A stretch of 64,000 nt of DNA from Phytophthora quininea (Eukaryota > Oomycota > Peronosporomycetes > Peronosporales > Peronosporaceae). Below the pieces are notes generated by a model. That model saw only the letters and a list, made by a program, of their open reading frames with translations, was not told the origin of the DNA and did no database searches. A program made the translations under genes and the position numbers. The stretch is from assembly GCA_011947345.1 (NCBI GenBank), contig JAAVTG010000562.1, positions 1 to 64,000 on the forward strand, read 5' to 3'. Of the stretch, positions 24,579 to 34,920 are shown piece by piece; within the stretch, counting starts at the first letter, position 1, and the number at the start of each line of letters is the position of its first letter.

Positions 24579-25409
24579 AGCTGGAGTAGAGAAGGTTTGA
24601 AGCGACGTTCGGCAATTTAGAGAGTGTCAGACATTTCGTTGTTGGTTGGTCTGATTGGTCTCGATGATCATTCCACTTCACCATTGTGTAAACGTTACTC
24701 ATGCTGTCTAAAACATTCGGAGGGCTCAGCATCGAATATTTGTCTCACTGAGCAGATCCTATTCGGTGCAAGCTGCAGCTACCAGCTCAAGCATTGAGCA
24801 TTTCGGTGGCGACCTCGCCAGCAACACGAGTCTAGACATTATCAGCAAGTGTAGCCGGAAAAGAACTATGAGTAGTTTTACAACGTCTTGAAGTCCATTT
24901 CGATGGCTCCTACATGTTTCTTATCGATCCAAAACTCGAGATTATGGCACTGGCATTCCTCAGCGAGCTGCATATCGGATCTGCCGCTCATGCAAGGTTC
25001 TTTTCATTGCGGAATCAAAGCCAGGACAACTCAACCTGACAAAGTGGTCTGGCTGCATCCGTGAGTAAACCTGGTCGTAGTGAACTCATATTACTTTGGT
25101 CCATCGACGATGGACCATCGAGGAGAGGTCGCATCTAGATGGTCTTCCGTGACGTCGATGGAATCGCCTCTATTACACCCTCGCGTTCCTGCTAATGTGG
25201 GTCGGTCGTACGAAGGTGAAATCCTGCAAGTTTCCGAGCGCGACGTCCTTGTGTACATACCATGGCAAAAGTCGGGTCGATGGTGTGGCGACTTCAGGCA
25301 TCCTGGCCGTGCCTCCGCACGACATTTTCGTGCTCTACTATCAAATGAGCCGATTATTTCATCGCTTACTACCGCATCCGGACGAAGGAGTAGAGTAGAA
25401 TAGAATTTG
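24579..25409. other. Intergenic, possible transposon remnant
   Basis: The effector-upstream motif ATCCTATTCGGTGC lies at 24756-24769. A plus-strand frame at 25080-25403 (about 107 codons) has protein-like composition but no domain I recognise; it may be debris of a mobile element since it abuts nested repeats. Confidence 0.35.
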
Positions 25410-25414
25410 ATTAC

Positions 25415-25672
25415 TGTAGTGGGTTGCGGCTCATTGCCGCGCCCAGTTGCTCAAGCTTCGCCTGTCGTCTTCCTGGACTGCCCAGATGGGCAGGTAAGAC
25501 GTGATGATGGGGAAAGAGTTTGTGGTACGGGAGGCCTCGAGGAGACTCTCGTCCGCAGTTTGGGATTTACCCGCAAGAGACCTAAGCAGCTATCATAGTA
25601 CATGTTGGTGCTTTGGGAGTTCCAGCTCCCACGTTGGTGTTCAATGTGTCTTGGAATCCTCGACCTACTACA
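25415..25672 (+). repeat. 5' LTR of the short LTR element
   Basis: 258 bp; base for base the same as 26565-26822 by reading. Shares about 95% identity by eye with the solo LTR at 36568-36824. Confidence 0.9.
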
Positions 25673-26564
25673 AAGTTAACTTTAGTGCCTGGGGAGAGGG
25701 TGCTAAGCAACGAGTATAGTTTCTCTTTGCTGTGAGTTACCTTACTAACTTGTTGGCATGCAGTAGCACTTGTGCCTTCGGCCCCAGAGCGTCGAGCCGA
25801 CCAGCGCGGGCAAATGAGAGACCCGGCGGCTGGACAAGCAAGTGAGGAAGGGACGGCGAGCGTGAGGCGCAAGGACAACGCCGTGCCCTGGCGATGTGTG
25901 CCGAGTACGTGCAGCCTAGGTGGCTGGTGCGCGTGTGGCAGCGCCAAGTTCCGCGTAGCCTGCCTGAGGAGGTTGGGCCGCGCGTGGTGAGGGCAAGCTG
26001 GCTCGAGGTGGCTGGCGGCGCCCTGGAGGCGTATGCTATCCGAAGATTGCTGGCCCGAGGTGGCTGGTAGTCGTAAGATGACGCCGTGGAGGGATGCGCC
26101 GAGTACATGCCGTGGAGGCGTGTGCGAGTCAAACGTGGCTGGCCCGAGGAGGTTGGTTCATACGTGCTGATGTCGGTTGGCAATAGCACGAGCGAACATT
26201 GCAAGAAAGCTAGGCGTATCCTACTCCTACTCAAGTGATCGAGCTCTGCTAGCAGCATGAGGATGTGCTGGGGATAGCAACTCGGGTGAAGGTGAACGTG
26301 GCAAGAGAGTGTATGTGCGGTGCAAGTGGTTGGTGAGCTAGATCAAGGTCGTGTTGACAGTGTACTTGAATGGTGATTCCCTGATGGTGTTCGAGATCGC
26401 CGTGCAGCTCCCGGAGGGCGACGGGATCAACACCGGGAATGCGCTGGAGTACGAATGCTGGGCTAAACGGCTATTGGAGCAAGCAGACCAATCCACGAAG
26501 GCAACGGCGCTGAAAACGACTCGCAGACGGCCACGATATCGCCATGCGAAGCTTTGGTGGGCAG

Positions 26565-26822
26565 TGTAGTGGGTTGCGGCTCATTGCCGCGCCCAGTTGC
26601 TCAAGCTTCGCCTGTCGTCTTCCTGGACTGCCCAGATGGGCAGGTAAGACGTGATGATGGGGAAAGAGTTTGTGGTACGGGAGGCCTCGAGGAGACTCTC
26701 GTCCGCAGTTTGGGATTTACCCGCAAGAGACCTAAGCAGCTATCATAGTACATGTTGGTGCTTTGGGAGTTCCAGCTCCCACGTTGGTGTTCAATGTGTC
26801 TTGGAATCCTCGACCTACTACA
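26565..26822 (+). repeat. 3' LTR of the short LTR element
   Basis: 258 bp, identical to the 5' LTR. The preceding GGTGGGCAG is partly purine-rich and could serve as the polypurine tract. Confidence 0.9.
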
Positions 26823-27386
26823 ATTACCTAGTTATGTGGATTTCTCGTAAGTGGCTAAACTATAAGGAATCACTTCACGATTAGCCAGCGACTCATTCAC
26901 GTGGAATCCAGACGCGGTTGTTTCCCGATAATCGTGCATCATGTGCAGCAGGTTCGTTAAATTCCAGCCTGTGTAAGACTTGAACAAATTCCGACTTGTG
27001 TATCCGAATATCTCTTGAGTAGTCATACAGGAATTGGCAGTGGGTCTTGAACGAGTTCTTCACTCCATCGATACTGGGAGCATCCACTTGTATTTCTCGG
27101 AAGACAATATCGTTTTGGAGGCGCCAGATAGCATGGAATACAATCGCTGTGTGGACTTGCCACAACAGCATAGTATTTTCCATTGTGATCTCCATGATCT
27201 CTTGGCATCGTGTGATTCCCGCAATAAGAGTAGTTTCCAACTTAGCGGTCCCACAAAAGCTTTACGCCATGGGGACCATAAGGACTGCCACATTGTCTTG
27301 AGGCCTCAACAGGCATAGAATCCATGTTCCGCCATTTCAATGGTATTGCACGATGGCCGAACACAATTTGGAATGGTAGGATTTAG
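26823..27386 (-). repeat. Dispersed repeat R1, copy 1 (possible non-LTR reverse-transcriptase remnant)
   Basis: About 560 bp nearly matching 50347-50910 and interrupted at its low end by the short LTR element. On the minus strand it keeps an open stretch of about 115 codons (26893-27240) with WQVHTAIVFHAIWRLQND and VKNSFKTHCQFLYDYSRD. The W-x(n)-IWRL-x-ND pattern recalls the C-terminal end of LINE-type reverse transcriptases, but no catalytic motif is present, so this is only a suggestion. Confidence 0.55.
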
Positions 27387-27601
27387 GGAGCGGGCGAAGA
27401 TAATCTATTCTCTGTATTTGCTAACTAATAGACTCCTGAGATCGCTAGAGGCTGTGCCTTATATCACTGAGCTTGGTACTGAGATGCATCTACGCATCAC
27501 ACTACGTGTACTGTAGTTAATTCACTGTGTGTTTGTCGTTGTTATGCATTAGGCAAGCAGACTTCGAAGCCTAGAGATCACTTGTGGTAGATGATTTCCA
27601 T
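27387..27601. other. Repeat-like spacer
   Basis: Contains CTAACTAATAGACTCC (about 27420-27440), resembled by a stretch near 52980; possibly LTR debris of another retroelement. No gene. Confidence 0.3.
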
Positions 27602-27885
27602 CTACCACTGGTACTTCCACACCACCGAGTCGTTCAGGTCGTACAACTTGTTGCTGTACGCACCGATGGACGTCGGTTTGACCTTCATCCTTAGTGTGAT
27701 GCTGTTTTTGACGTTCGACTTGGTCGCTCGAATCTTGCCCTTCAAACTGCTCGACATTTTGCTGATATCTCTCTCTCGGCGTCGTCATCGACAGTGACTC
27801 GAAGCGGTCGTTGCTTGGCGGTTCCAGCAATGGCCTTGGCGAACAACAGGAGCATAGCGATAGCCAACAGGTGGAAAGCACGCAT
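27602..27885 (-). pseudogene. RXLR effector relic with internal deletion
   Basis: ATG 27885 with a good signal peptide (MRAFHLLAIAMLLLFAKAIA), RPLR and a DDDAERE motif. The frame then breaks near 27770. In the other frame the family C-terminus returns in shortened form (MKVKPTSIGAYSNKLYD, then NDSVVWKYQW and stop at 27602). The D-x-ILAK helix that precedes MGVKP in its relatives is missing. The signal peptide and leader match the 54152 copy most closely (MRAFHLLTIAM...). Likely a decayed duplicate. Confidence 0.7.
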
Positions 27886-29563
27886 GGTTCTCGGGTTGCT
27901 GAGAAATTGAAGAATGGTCCCTACGAACAGCAACCCGACGGCGTATGTAGTGTATCGTGTACGGAACATCCGTCCTGGTTGGATGGAGGTCGAGCAGGCG
28001 ATAAACATTTTGTTGGGAAACAACCAGTTCAAATAATTTAATATGGACATAGTTCTCGTAAGAACTTGGCGCGCTTTGACAAACCGAAAATCTATTGGGA
28101 ATTCGTCGCGCTGCTTGTCTGGATCGCCTACTCGGTGTTGAATGCGGAGGCTGACGAGGTCTTTTTTTTTTCAAGCAGTCGTGACGGCACACTAGAGTCC
28201 CGCATCCAAAGGAGTTAGAAATTGCGTGTGATTGTAAAGCGCCACAACTGTGAGCGACAATACTATATACTACATTTTGTCTTGTGATACGCCGCTGATG
28301 CCAACCTCCAAGATCAATTTGACCGATCCAGACGGCGAAACCTCAACATCGTCCAGCCTCAGCTTGACCGTTCCGTATGGTCGATCGTCACGGCAGTTCT
28401 CAGCGACGACATGCACCTTTTCACGTATTACGCCTCGGGTGATGGCTCCAGTCCAGGCTTTGAAGGACTGGAGTAGTGGCGTAGACTCGGAGTAGAAGCG
28501 GCGGCTGATCCTGTTCGAGGCTCATCATGATGACGCGCCCCGAACAGGACCATTGCGAAGGACGTGCTCATTGCTACGATATTTGCTGGGAAATCCCTTG
28601 AGTCGCTGGCCAAGACGAAACTCAGCCAGAGCTGCGACGACTGCAAGCTTTACCGATGGATTGGAAGCTGCATTCGTTGATCGTTGAGTAACTTCTGCAC
28701 TCAGGAGTTCATTCTAAGCAGGAGTCAGCGCTTTGTTCGTTTACGTGACCATGTCTGCCAGACTTTTCACATCGTTGGTCATTTTGTCGTGGAAATTCAT
28801 TTCTTGCTAAAACCTTGACGGTATTTTTGATGATATTATTGTGCGCTTACTCGTCGTGAACCAAGCAAATACTATCCACTCATTTATTCGATGTACTAAG
28901 TTTTACTACCGGGCTGGCAGAAGTTCTACGGCATGTGAAGGGATGATTGTTTTGTAAAAATTTCCGCGTGATGCGGTAGCTGGTGATAGCCTTCCAAACG
29001 GACAAAGCAAATGACCACGTCTCCATCCACAACAATGAGCTTTGATATGGTTAAACGCGAATCAAAGCAAAAAGAACACGACAGCAACACGAAAAAATGA
29101 TCAGAGACAACGGCTGGACTTGATTGAAAGAGTACAATTGTTTTATAGGCGGCCACGAGATGCACTAGAGTTCAAGTACAGTGACAAAATGCAGACACAC
29201 TATCGGCAATTTCCTCTAAGATCATCCACAGCAGAGAAGAAGGCATTCCGAAGTCATGCCAAGATATACCAATTGGCCTCCGTCTCGTCCAGATCAGCGT
29301 TCGGACAATTAAATAAAAATCTGCATTGAGTTTACAGAAAAACGTAGTATAACATTGGCAAATGCGACTGAGCAATAATAAAAACTGCAGTAGTTTCTCG
29401 GTATTGTGAGGATTCAAAATCTGTGCTGGAGGCTATTCCAAGCACTAGTTTCAGTCGTACATCTTTCACCAAGGCGAAATGCCCAGCACAAGATGAGCCC
29501 TTGGAACTGTAGTGGGTTTGCCTAAAGACAGCACTCGCCGATTTTCCGAACACCACCGAGACC
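27886..29563. other. Long intergenic stretch, no supported gene
   Basis: About 1.7 kb with only short, unconvincing frames on both strands and a T-run at 28161-28170. Nothing resembling a transposon end or an RNA gene was recognised. Confidence 0.4.
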
Positions 29564-29735
29564 GTGCGCACGTTCTGCCTCGTCTTCGTTGTTGTGACCG
29601 TGCTCTTCACTACAACTTCTACTGCTCACCGATCTCTTCGAGCAGCTGACGAAAACGACCGCGAAGAGAGGAGTCATCGAGTCTTTGACGAACTTGGCCA
29701 AAGCCAAGATCAAAGCAACGAAGATCAACCAACGA
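29564..29735 (+). pseudogene. RXLR effector relic with lost start codon
   Basis: The leader reads as a signal peptide (RTFCLVFVVVTVLFTTTSTA) followed by RSLR and NDREER. The codon where relatives have ATG is GTG, in an otherwise matching context (GAGACCGTGCGC against AAGACCATGCGC elsewhere). After about 30 more codons the sequence runs into repeat R2 and the effector C-terminus is absent. Truncated relic; oomycetes are not known to use GTG for secreted effectors. Confidence 0.7.
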
Positions 29736-29876
29736 TATGTGGTTCCCTCTTACAATATCTTACGCGAATGGCGTTTGTTGCGCGGTGTGATGTGGTTTGG
29801 AATACTTTGCTCTGTTTTGGAGACGAATTCGGTTCAAAATTGCTCGTATGACTAGTGAAATCAAAAGGAGAATCCC
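29726..29876 (+). repeat. Dispersed repeat R2, copy 1
   Basis: 151 bp matching 48611-48761 with only a few differences and the same length. Both copies lie just 3' of an RXLR gene on the same strand. No terminal inverted repeats or obvious target duplications were found. Confidence 0.8.
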
Positions 29877-31307
29877 TGAAGGGACCGATGTTCAGCACTT
29901 TAGCGAAAACTGTCGCGAAGAGCGCGATCACAAGAACGTCCAACAGAGTGGACGCGCGCATGTGGATGAAGGTGTGTGACTCCAAGCAGCAAATTGTTGA
30001 GTAAGGTTTGAGACGCTGTGCTGAATCGCCATAAGTTCGTAAAACAGGTCGTCAATCTAGCGAATGCCCTCAAGAGAATCGTTGGAAGAGCTATTACTTG
30101 AACAGTTAGACTTACTGCTGCTAACGCTCCCAATCAGCTTGCTATTTTCTTTTTCTTGTTTGCGACCGCAAGATATGTCCGAGTAGTTTTAGCACTATTT
30201 TTGTTTTTGCAAAAGTTTGCGCTACGCCAAGGCGATGCTGCTGCTGTTCTGGAGATGGAGTTCGGACAACCTGAATCCATTTCACACAGTCCAAGTCTCG
30301 TGGTTTCAGTTAAAACAAACAAACAAACACAAAGGTCTGTTTAGTGTAAGCGATATTGCTTGTTCTCAATTTTTTTACGACTGCTACGTCTCAGCGTGTG
30401 AGAAAGTATATGCTCAAGGAGCTATCCTCACTAAGAACCGGCGTTATAGGATCTAACTACTGCGACCAGAAAACTCACGTGGCCCACAGATGTACGACTT
30501 CGCCAAAAGCAAGAACTGATCGCTCCACTCGAGGTAACAATTGCGTTTGTGTGCCACTGCAAAGTCGTACAAAAGTACTCGATACAGTAGGAGCAAATGC
30601 CAAATCGAGAACACGGTGTCGTTTTACATCTTGAACGCCTTGGGTCGATGTACGATGGCTTAACGGCATGTTAGCGAGAACTGCATCTTGATCATCTCTT
30701 TCTCGAGCGCGCTGTCGATTTTTATTCGTGGCTGTGTGACAATCAGTCGACTTCATGTTCGGTTAAAAGCCTCGCCATCGCGCCTTCACTGCTAATGTGT
30801 GGTCGTTTACCGATGCCTCTCATGGCCAGCACTTCCATCGACAATACTAGTATCCGGCGCGCCCTCGGGGTTGGCGTCACTTGCAGTTCGCTGCAACTGC
30901 AACTGCTGGTAGTGCATGGACCACACCGCTGCCGTCGATCCGATGACGGCTTGCAGCTCGGTTTCCTATACAATCTCCGCGCCATTTCCGCGGAGCGAAT
31001 GGCTGGCCGGCAATGCGCATACGACTTCAACACGGCGAGGGAGCGGGCCAAATCCCGGCCGCACTGCAACCAGGTCTGTCTCTGGTGTGCATAACCCGTG
31101 GACCCCGCTTACCATAATTATTGACAGATTGATATTCCTCCAACACCATGTCGATACTAACTTTATTTTACCTCTAATATTGAAACTTCTTATTCAGTCT
31201 CACAGGACGCCGTGTTGGCCACGTCTCGTACGTGGCAGCTCCGCCCATCCCCCATACTTACTGTGCGAGCAGCTCAACTGGCGCCCACTCATTCCTCCAA
31301 GTTGCTC
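29877..31307. other. Intergenic, upstream of asparaginase
   Basis: Short frames only. The last 500 bp are GC-richer with overlapping frames on both strands and probably hold the promoter and 5' UTR of the asparaginase gene. Confidence 0.4.
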
Positions 31308-32596
31308 ATGGGCAAGACGTCCAAGGCGACCCGTAACGGCAGCAACAGCTTCAGCGCCTCATTCGACGGCGCGCAGGACGGCATCAGCCCCGTGACCGTA
31401 ACGCTCGACCCGACCGAGTCGCACTGCTGCGCCTCTCCAGGCTCCATGCACGCGCCTAATGGAGTGGGCGACAAGCCCGAGCGCTCGCACTGCCTCGTCA
31501 TCTACACGGGCGGCACCTTCGGTATGGTGCCCGACGAGAACGGCGTGCTGCACCGAGCAGCGGCTTCCTGGAGAAGAAGATCAGCGAGATGGACGAGTTC
31601 AAGTTCGAGAACATGCCCAAGGTGACGGTCAGTGAGTGGGCCGAGCCCATTGACTCGTCCGATATGTCCCCGCAGGACTGGGGCGCCATTGCCACTGAGA
31701 TCGAGGCCAAGTACTGGGACTACGACGGCTTCGTGGTGCTACAGGGCACTGATACCATGGCCTACACGGCTTCAGCATTGTCCTTCATGCTGGAATACCT
31801 CGGCAAGCCCGTGGTCATCTCGGGAGCCATGATCCCCCTCCACTTCCCCCACAGTGACGCACGGCGCAACCTCATCATGTCGGTCATGTGTGCGGCTACG
31901 TTGGCCATTCCTGAGGTCTGCATCTACTCCAATAACAAGTTGCTGAGAGGCAACCGCACCACCAAAGTGGCCAACATGTCGGTGGACGCCTTCCACTCGC
32001 CCAACTTCCCGTCGCTCGCGATCACCGGCGTGGAAGCGACTGTGGACCAGCCGCTCATCCTTCCGTACCCGCGCTCCCGCTTCCGCGCGTTCACGGACTT
32101 GTCGACCAACATCTGCGTCTTCCACTTGGTGCCTGGTTTCGACGATGAATGTATTGAAGCGTACATTGAGCGCCACAATGCCAACAAGGACAAGGGCACG
32201 CGCAAGGCTGTAGTGTTTGCACTGTACGGAACGGGAAATGCTCCGTTGAGGAAGGATGGCTTCCTGCGACTGGTGAAGAGCGCCATCGACTCGCACATTC
32301 CAGTGACTATCACGTCGCAGTGCGTGCAGGGCCGAACGCAGCTTGACACGTACGCTACGGGTGTGAACTTGCTCAACATGGGAGTCATTACGTCTTTGGA
32401 CATGACCATCGAGGCCTGTGTGTCCAAACTGGCCTACCTCATGGGTAAGGGCTTCGAAGGTGTGGAGCTCAAGGCCAAGATGGAGACAGACCTGCGGGGA
32501 GAGCTCTCGATCGTGGACGCCGTCGCCAACGGAGAAGAAATGAGCCGTACGCGCCAGTACCGCAAGACCGTCGTCCGCAGCTTCGCCTCCCACTAG
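31308..32596 (+). CDS. L-asparaginase (type I-like), one frame break
   Basis: Hydrolyses asparagine to aspartate and ammonia. The first catalytic motif is YTGGTFGM (TGGT, about residue 65) and the second is VLQGTDTMAYTASALSFML (GTDT), both diagnostic. They are followed by KPVVISGAMIP, HSDARRNLIMS and NNKLLRGNRTTK, typical of cytosolic type I enzymes. No signal peptide is evident. ATG 31308 (MGKTSKATRNG) is chosen; the open frame upstream begins with TTG at 31212. The frame breaks once at 31553-31554 (a CC pair, apparent one-base loss) between the two catalytic motifs; everything else is uninterrupted and strongly conserved, so a sequence error is the likelier reading. Length about 430 residues. 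Confidence 0.9.
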
Positions 32597-32948
32597 GAGG
32601 CCGGAATACACCTGCACTTGGTCTTGGATTGATGAAATAGACTGTACTACATGTTTTACGTTGCATTGGTCACCCGACTTGACACACAAAGACGAAAACT
32701 GAGAAGATACTACAGTAGTATAGATCGCTGAGTCGGAATCGCAAAGGTTCGCAGTCTACTCGAATGTCTGAAGCAGGAATTCTAGCTCACTAAAATATTG
32801 CGGTCGTTGGTACAAGGCGAGCACTACGACGGGTTCGTTGCCAAGCGAAATCTGATGTGTGAGCAATACTTCAATGCACTTAGGTTAAGCTTGCAGAGAT
32901 TGAGAAAATTGTGGCTTCCAGATCAGCAAAGGCGGTGAGGAGTTAGCT
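32597..32948. other. Intergenic, 3' of asparaginase
   Basis: No gene seen. Separates the asparaginase from the convergent Crinkler-like relic. Confidence 0.5.
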
Positions 32949-34088
32949 TCATGGAATACAAAGGGAAATGGTGCTATTACCAACAACAACAAAAATGCTA
33001 CGAAGCTCATCGTTCCCCACAAACTCAGCTTTCAAGTACTCATACATCGTGTCCAGTAATGACAGCGTGTTTTCGAACGATTCGTACTTCCGCTTCTGAG
33101 CCCAATCCACGCCAGCCTTTGCGCCAGCCCCTGTCATTCCATGATTCTCGTTTATCGTCATCTGAAATCCATAGCACTGCCAAAACAATGTGCACGCTGG
33201 GGCAGAATCGTATTCACCGCAAACCCCTGTGGTTTTGGTCGGTGATACAACCGGAAAATCCTCTGGAATACCAAGCGCAAGCCTTGAGTCAAAGGAACTT
33301 CATCCGCCTTCTGGTTGACCCTCCCTGCAATCGACTTCGAGAGAGACTTCCGAGACTGAAAGGCATTGATGACTGCGGTGACGTTAAATGCATTGATCGC
33401 CTCTGATCTGATTAGTCTCAAAAGGTGCCTGGGGATTCCTCCGTATTCGAAATATCTGGACTCCACAAGGTCTTCAGATAAAGGCAACTTATCATTCAGG
33501 AACGAATTCAGGTCTTCCAAATCCCAGACTGGAGTGATGCAAATAAATAGGGTGAGTTCGTAAAACTCCCCAGTCTCGGCAGTTCTTGTAACGTGAATAA
33601 GATGGACACACCTTTCCTTCTCTAAGCTGCACCTTTCCAGTCGAGAGAATCCGCTAACTAATTAATCAATGCCGTCAGTGTCGACGATATCGCGTCAATC
33701 AGTAGAATAACGTTCAGATATTGTCGGATACTTCGGACAGAATTTGTAGAAGGTCTTGTCAGCCCAGTTGTACTCGTAATACAGAGCGGCATGATTCAGC
33801 ACTAGCTTGAAATCCGGTAACTTCGCGCCTTCAGTCAAGAGACGATGGATCAATCGAAACGTCATGTAGATGAGGAAGCGGCTTTTGCCGATGCTGAGGT
33901 AGCCCAGTTACGACCAAAGTCGCACCACTCAATCCAAGGTGCTGCTTGGTCTTCTTCATCTGCTCGTCGAATATCGTGAAGAAACAAGAGCGCTCGATGT
34001 CAACTGGAAAATCCTCCTTGGAGTGATCCATTGCAGGGAACCCAACCATTCCGAGAAATAACGATTGCGCGTGTACTTGACGATGCAA
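32949..34088 (-). pseudogene. Crinkler-type NTPase region, degraded
   Basis: On the minus strand, fragments in several frames follow the C-terminal layout of Crinkler (CRN) proteins. They are a leader with GATLVVTG followed by LSIGKSRFLIYM (a Walker A with altered glycines), a Walker B-like strand NVILLIDAIS near 33690, and then ITPVWDLEDLNSFL. The CRN hallmark FEYGGIPRHLLR and a helical tail come last. CRN proteins are secreted or nuclear-acting effectors. The N-terminal LFLAK leader is not found, and stops and frame changes separate the pieces. This is therefore a relic or an N-terminally truncated copy. The assignment rests mainly on the GGIPR and VWDLEDL pairing plus the P-loop. Confidence 0.6.
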
Positions 34089-34316
34089 AATGGAAAGTGA
34101 TCATATTAGTTAAGACTCCCTGCTACTCGCTAGCCTATGAGCTATTCTAGAACACTCAAAGCCTCACCACACAAATCCTCTGCTGTGCGAGTTGCTGCTG
34201 TCCTGTCCGTGCAGATTGTATCAAATCGTCTTCTAGAACTTCGACACGAGATTCTCCGATAGTGTTGCACAATTCAGCTAGTGCAAACTTGCCTTTGCGA
34301 CCTTTCAAGATCCAAG

Positions 34317-34864
34317 ATGGAGCAGAAGGCCTCTCCCCAAAGACAGCGCGCGCACAAGCTGGCTGAGGCTGCCGAAGCCGCAGCTACGCGCAACGTTCGC
34401 CATGAAGACTATCTACAGGTCACGTGCAGCCGTATGAAGTACATACATACAGTATGTACGATCGTCTCGAAGAGCTGTACAAGGACTACCTGGCGGCAAG
34501 AGGCGCCAGCGGCGACCAGCGAGGCTAGATTGAAGTCGTCATCATTGAGAGCCATATGCAATCCTCAGGCTCTTTCGTTGTTTGGGATGCTCGGACAGGA
34601 TATCGGTCTCGAAAGCGTCAGAGGATGTCTTCGGGATCATTATCGCTGAAAACGGTTGATGTCGCCATCCAGACAGAGCCTCCTCAAGCACAATACACTC
34701 TGCCAAGCGTGGTGAAACATCGACATCGCTGCGCTCTTTGTGCCAGCAAACTGCCGGTAGGCAGGGCAACGGAGGCGCATCAGACAAAGTTTAAATGCGA
34801 AGCTTGCAACATGTACTTGTGCTGCAACAGGAATTGCTTTTTAGAGCAGCATCTCAACTGCTAA
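34317..34864 (+). pseudogene. Cys-rich protein with piggyBac-like C-terminal zinc finger, relic
   Basis: The 3' part (34556-34864) ends in a cluster of CxxC pairs: HRCALCASKLPVG, KFKCEACNMYLCC, NCFLEQHLNC. This spacing resembles the C-terminal cysteine-rich finger of piggyBac transposases, although the catalytic core is absent. The 5' part (ATG 34317, KASPQRQRAHKLAEAAEAAA) is helical and charged, and a coiled-coil-like segment (MYDRLEELYKDYLAARG) lies between. An in-frame TAG at 34526-34528 separates the last two. It could be a domesticated or decayed piggyBac piece, or a host zinc-finger protein. It lies 56 bp upstream of ATPase member C on the same strand. Confidence 0.35.
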
Positions 34865-34920
34865 ATTTCTAAGATGACGCAACACGAAGGACACTTGAAG
34901 TTTTCCGACAAACAGACAAG

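Larger units (their letters stand above)
25415..26822 (+). mobile_element. Short non-autonomous LTR retroelement with identical LTRs
   Basis: A 1,408-bp element bounded by two 258-bp direct repeats that read identically, each starting TGTAGTGGG and ending CCTACTACA (TG...CA). It is flanked by a 5-bp target duplication ATTAC (25410-25414 and 26823-26827). The empty site is visible in the related repeat near 50343-50352, where TTTGATTACCTAG is uninterrupted. The 892-bp interior is GC-rich with degenerate internal repeats (GTGGCTGG variants) and has no gag or pol; a 72-codon frame at 26351-26569 is unassigned. Identical LTRs imply recent insertion. Size resembles TRIM/SMART-like elements that move with proteins of a full-length relative. 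The orientation is assumed from the similarity of LTR ends only. Confidence 0.85.

Noticed and set aside
24756..24769. Effector upstream motif acting on the 24578 gene
   Set aside because: Orientation is inverted and the distance (178 bp) differs from the consistent 136-142 bp of the others, so I do not count it as support.
31772..32689. 305-codon minus-strand frame
   Set aside because: Exact antisense of the well-conserved asparaginase coding region; GC-rich codon use opens the opposite strand.
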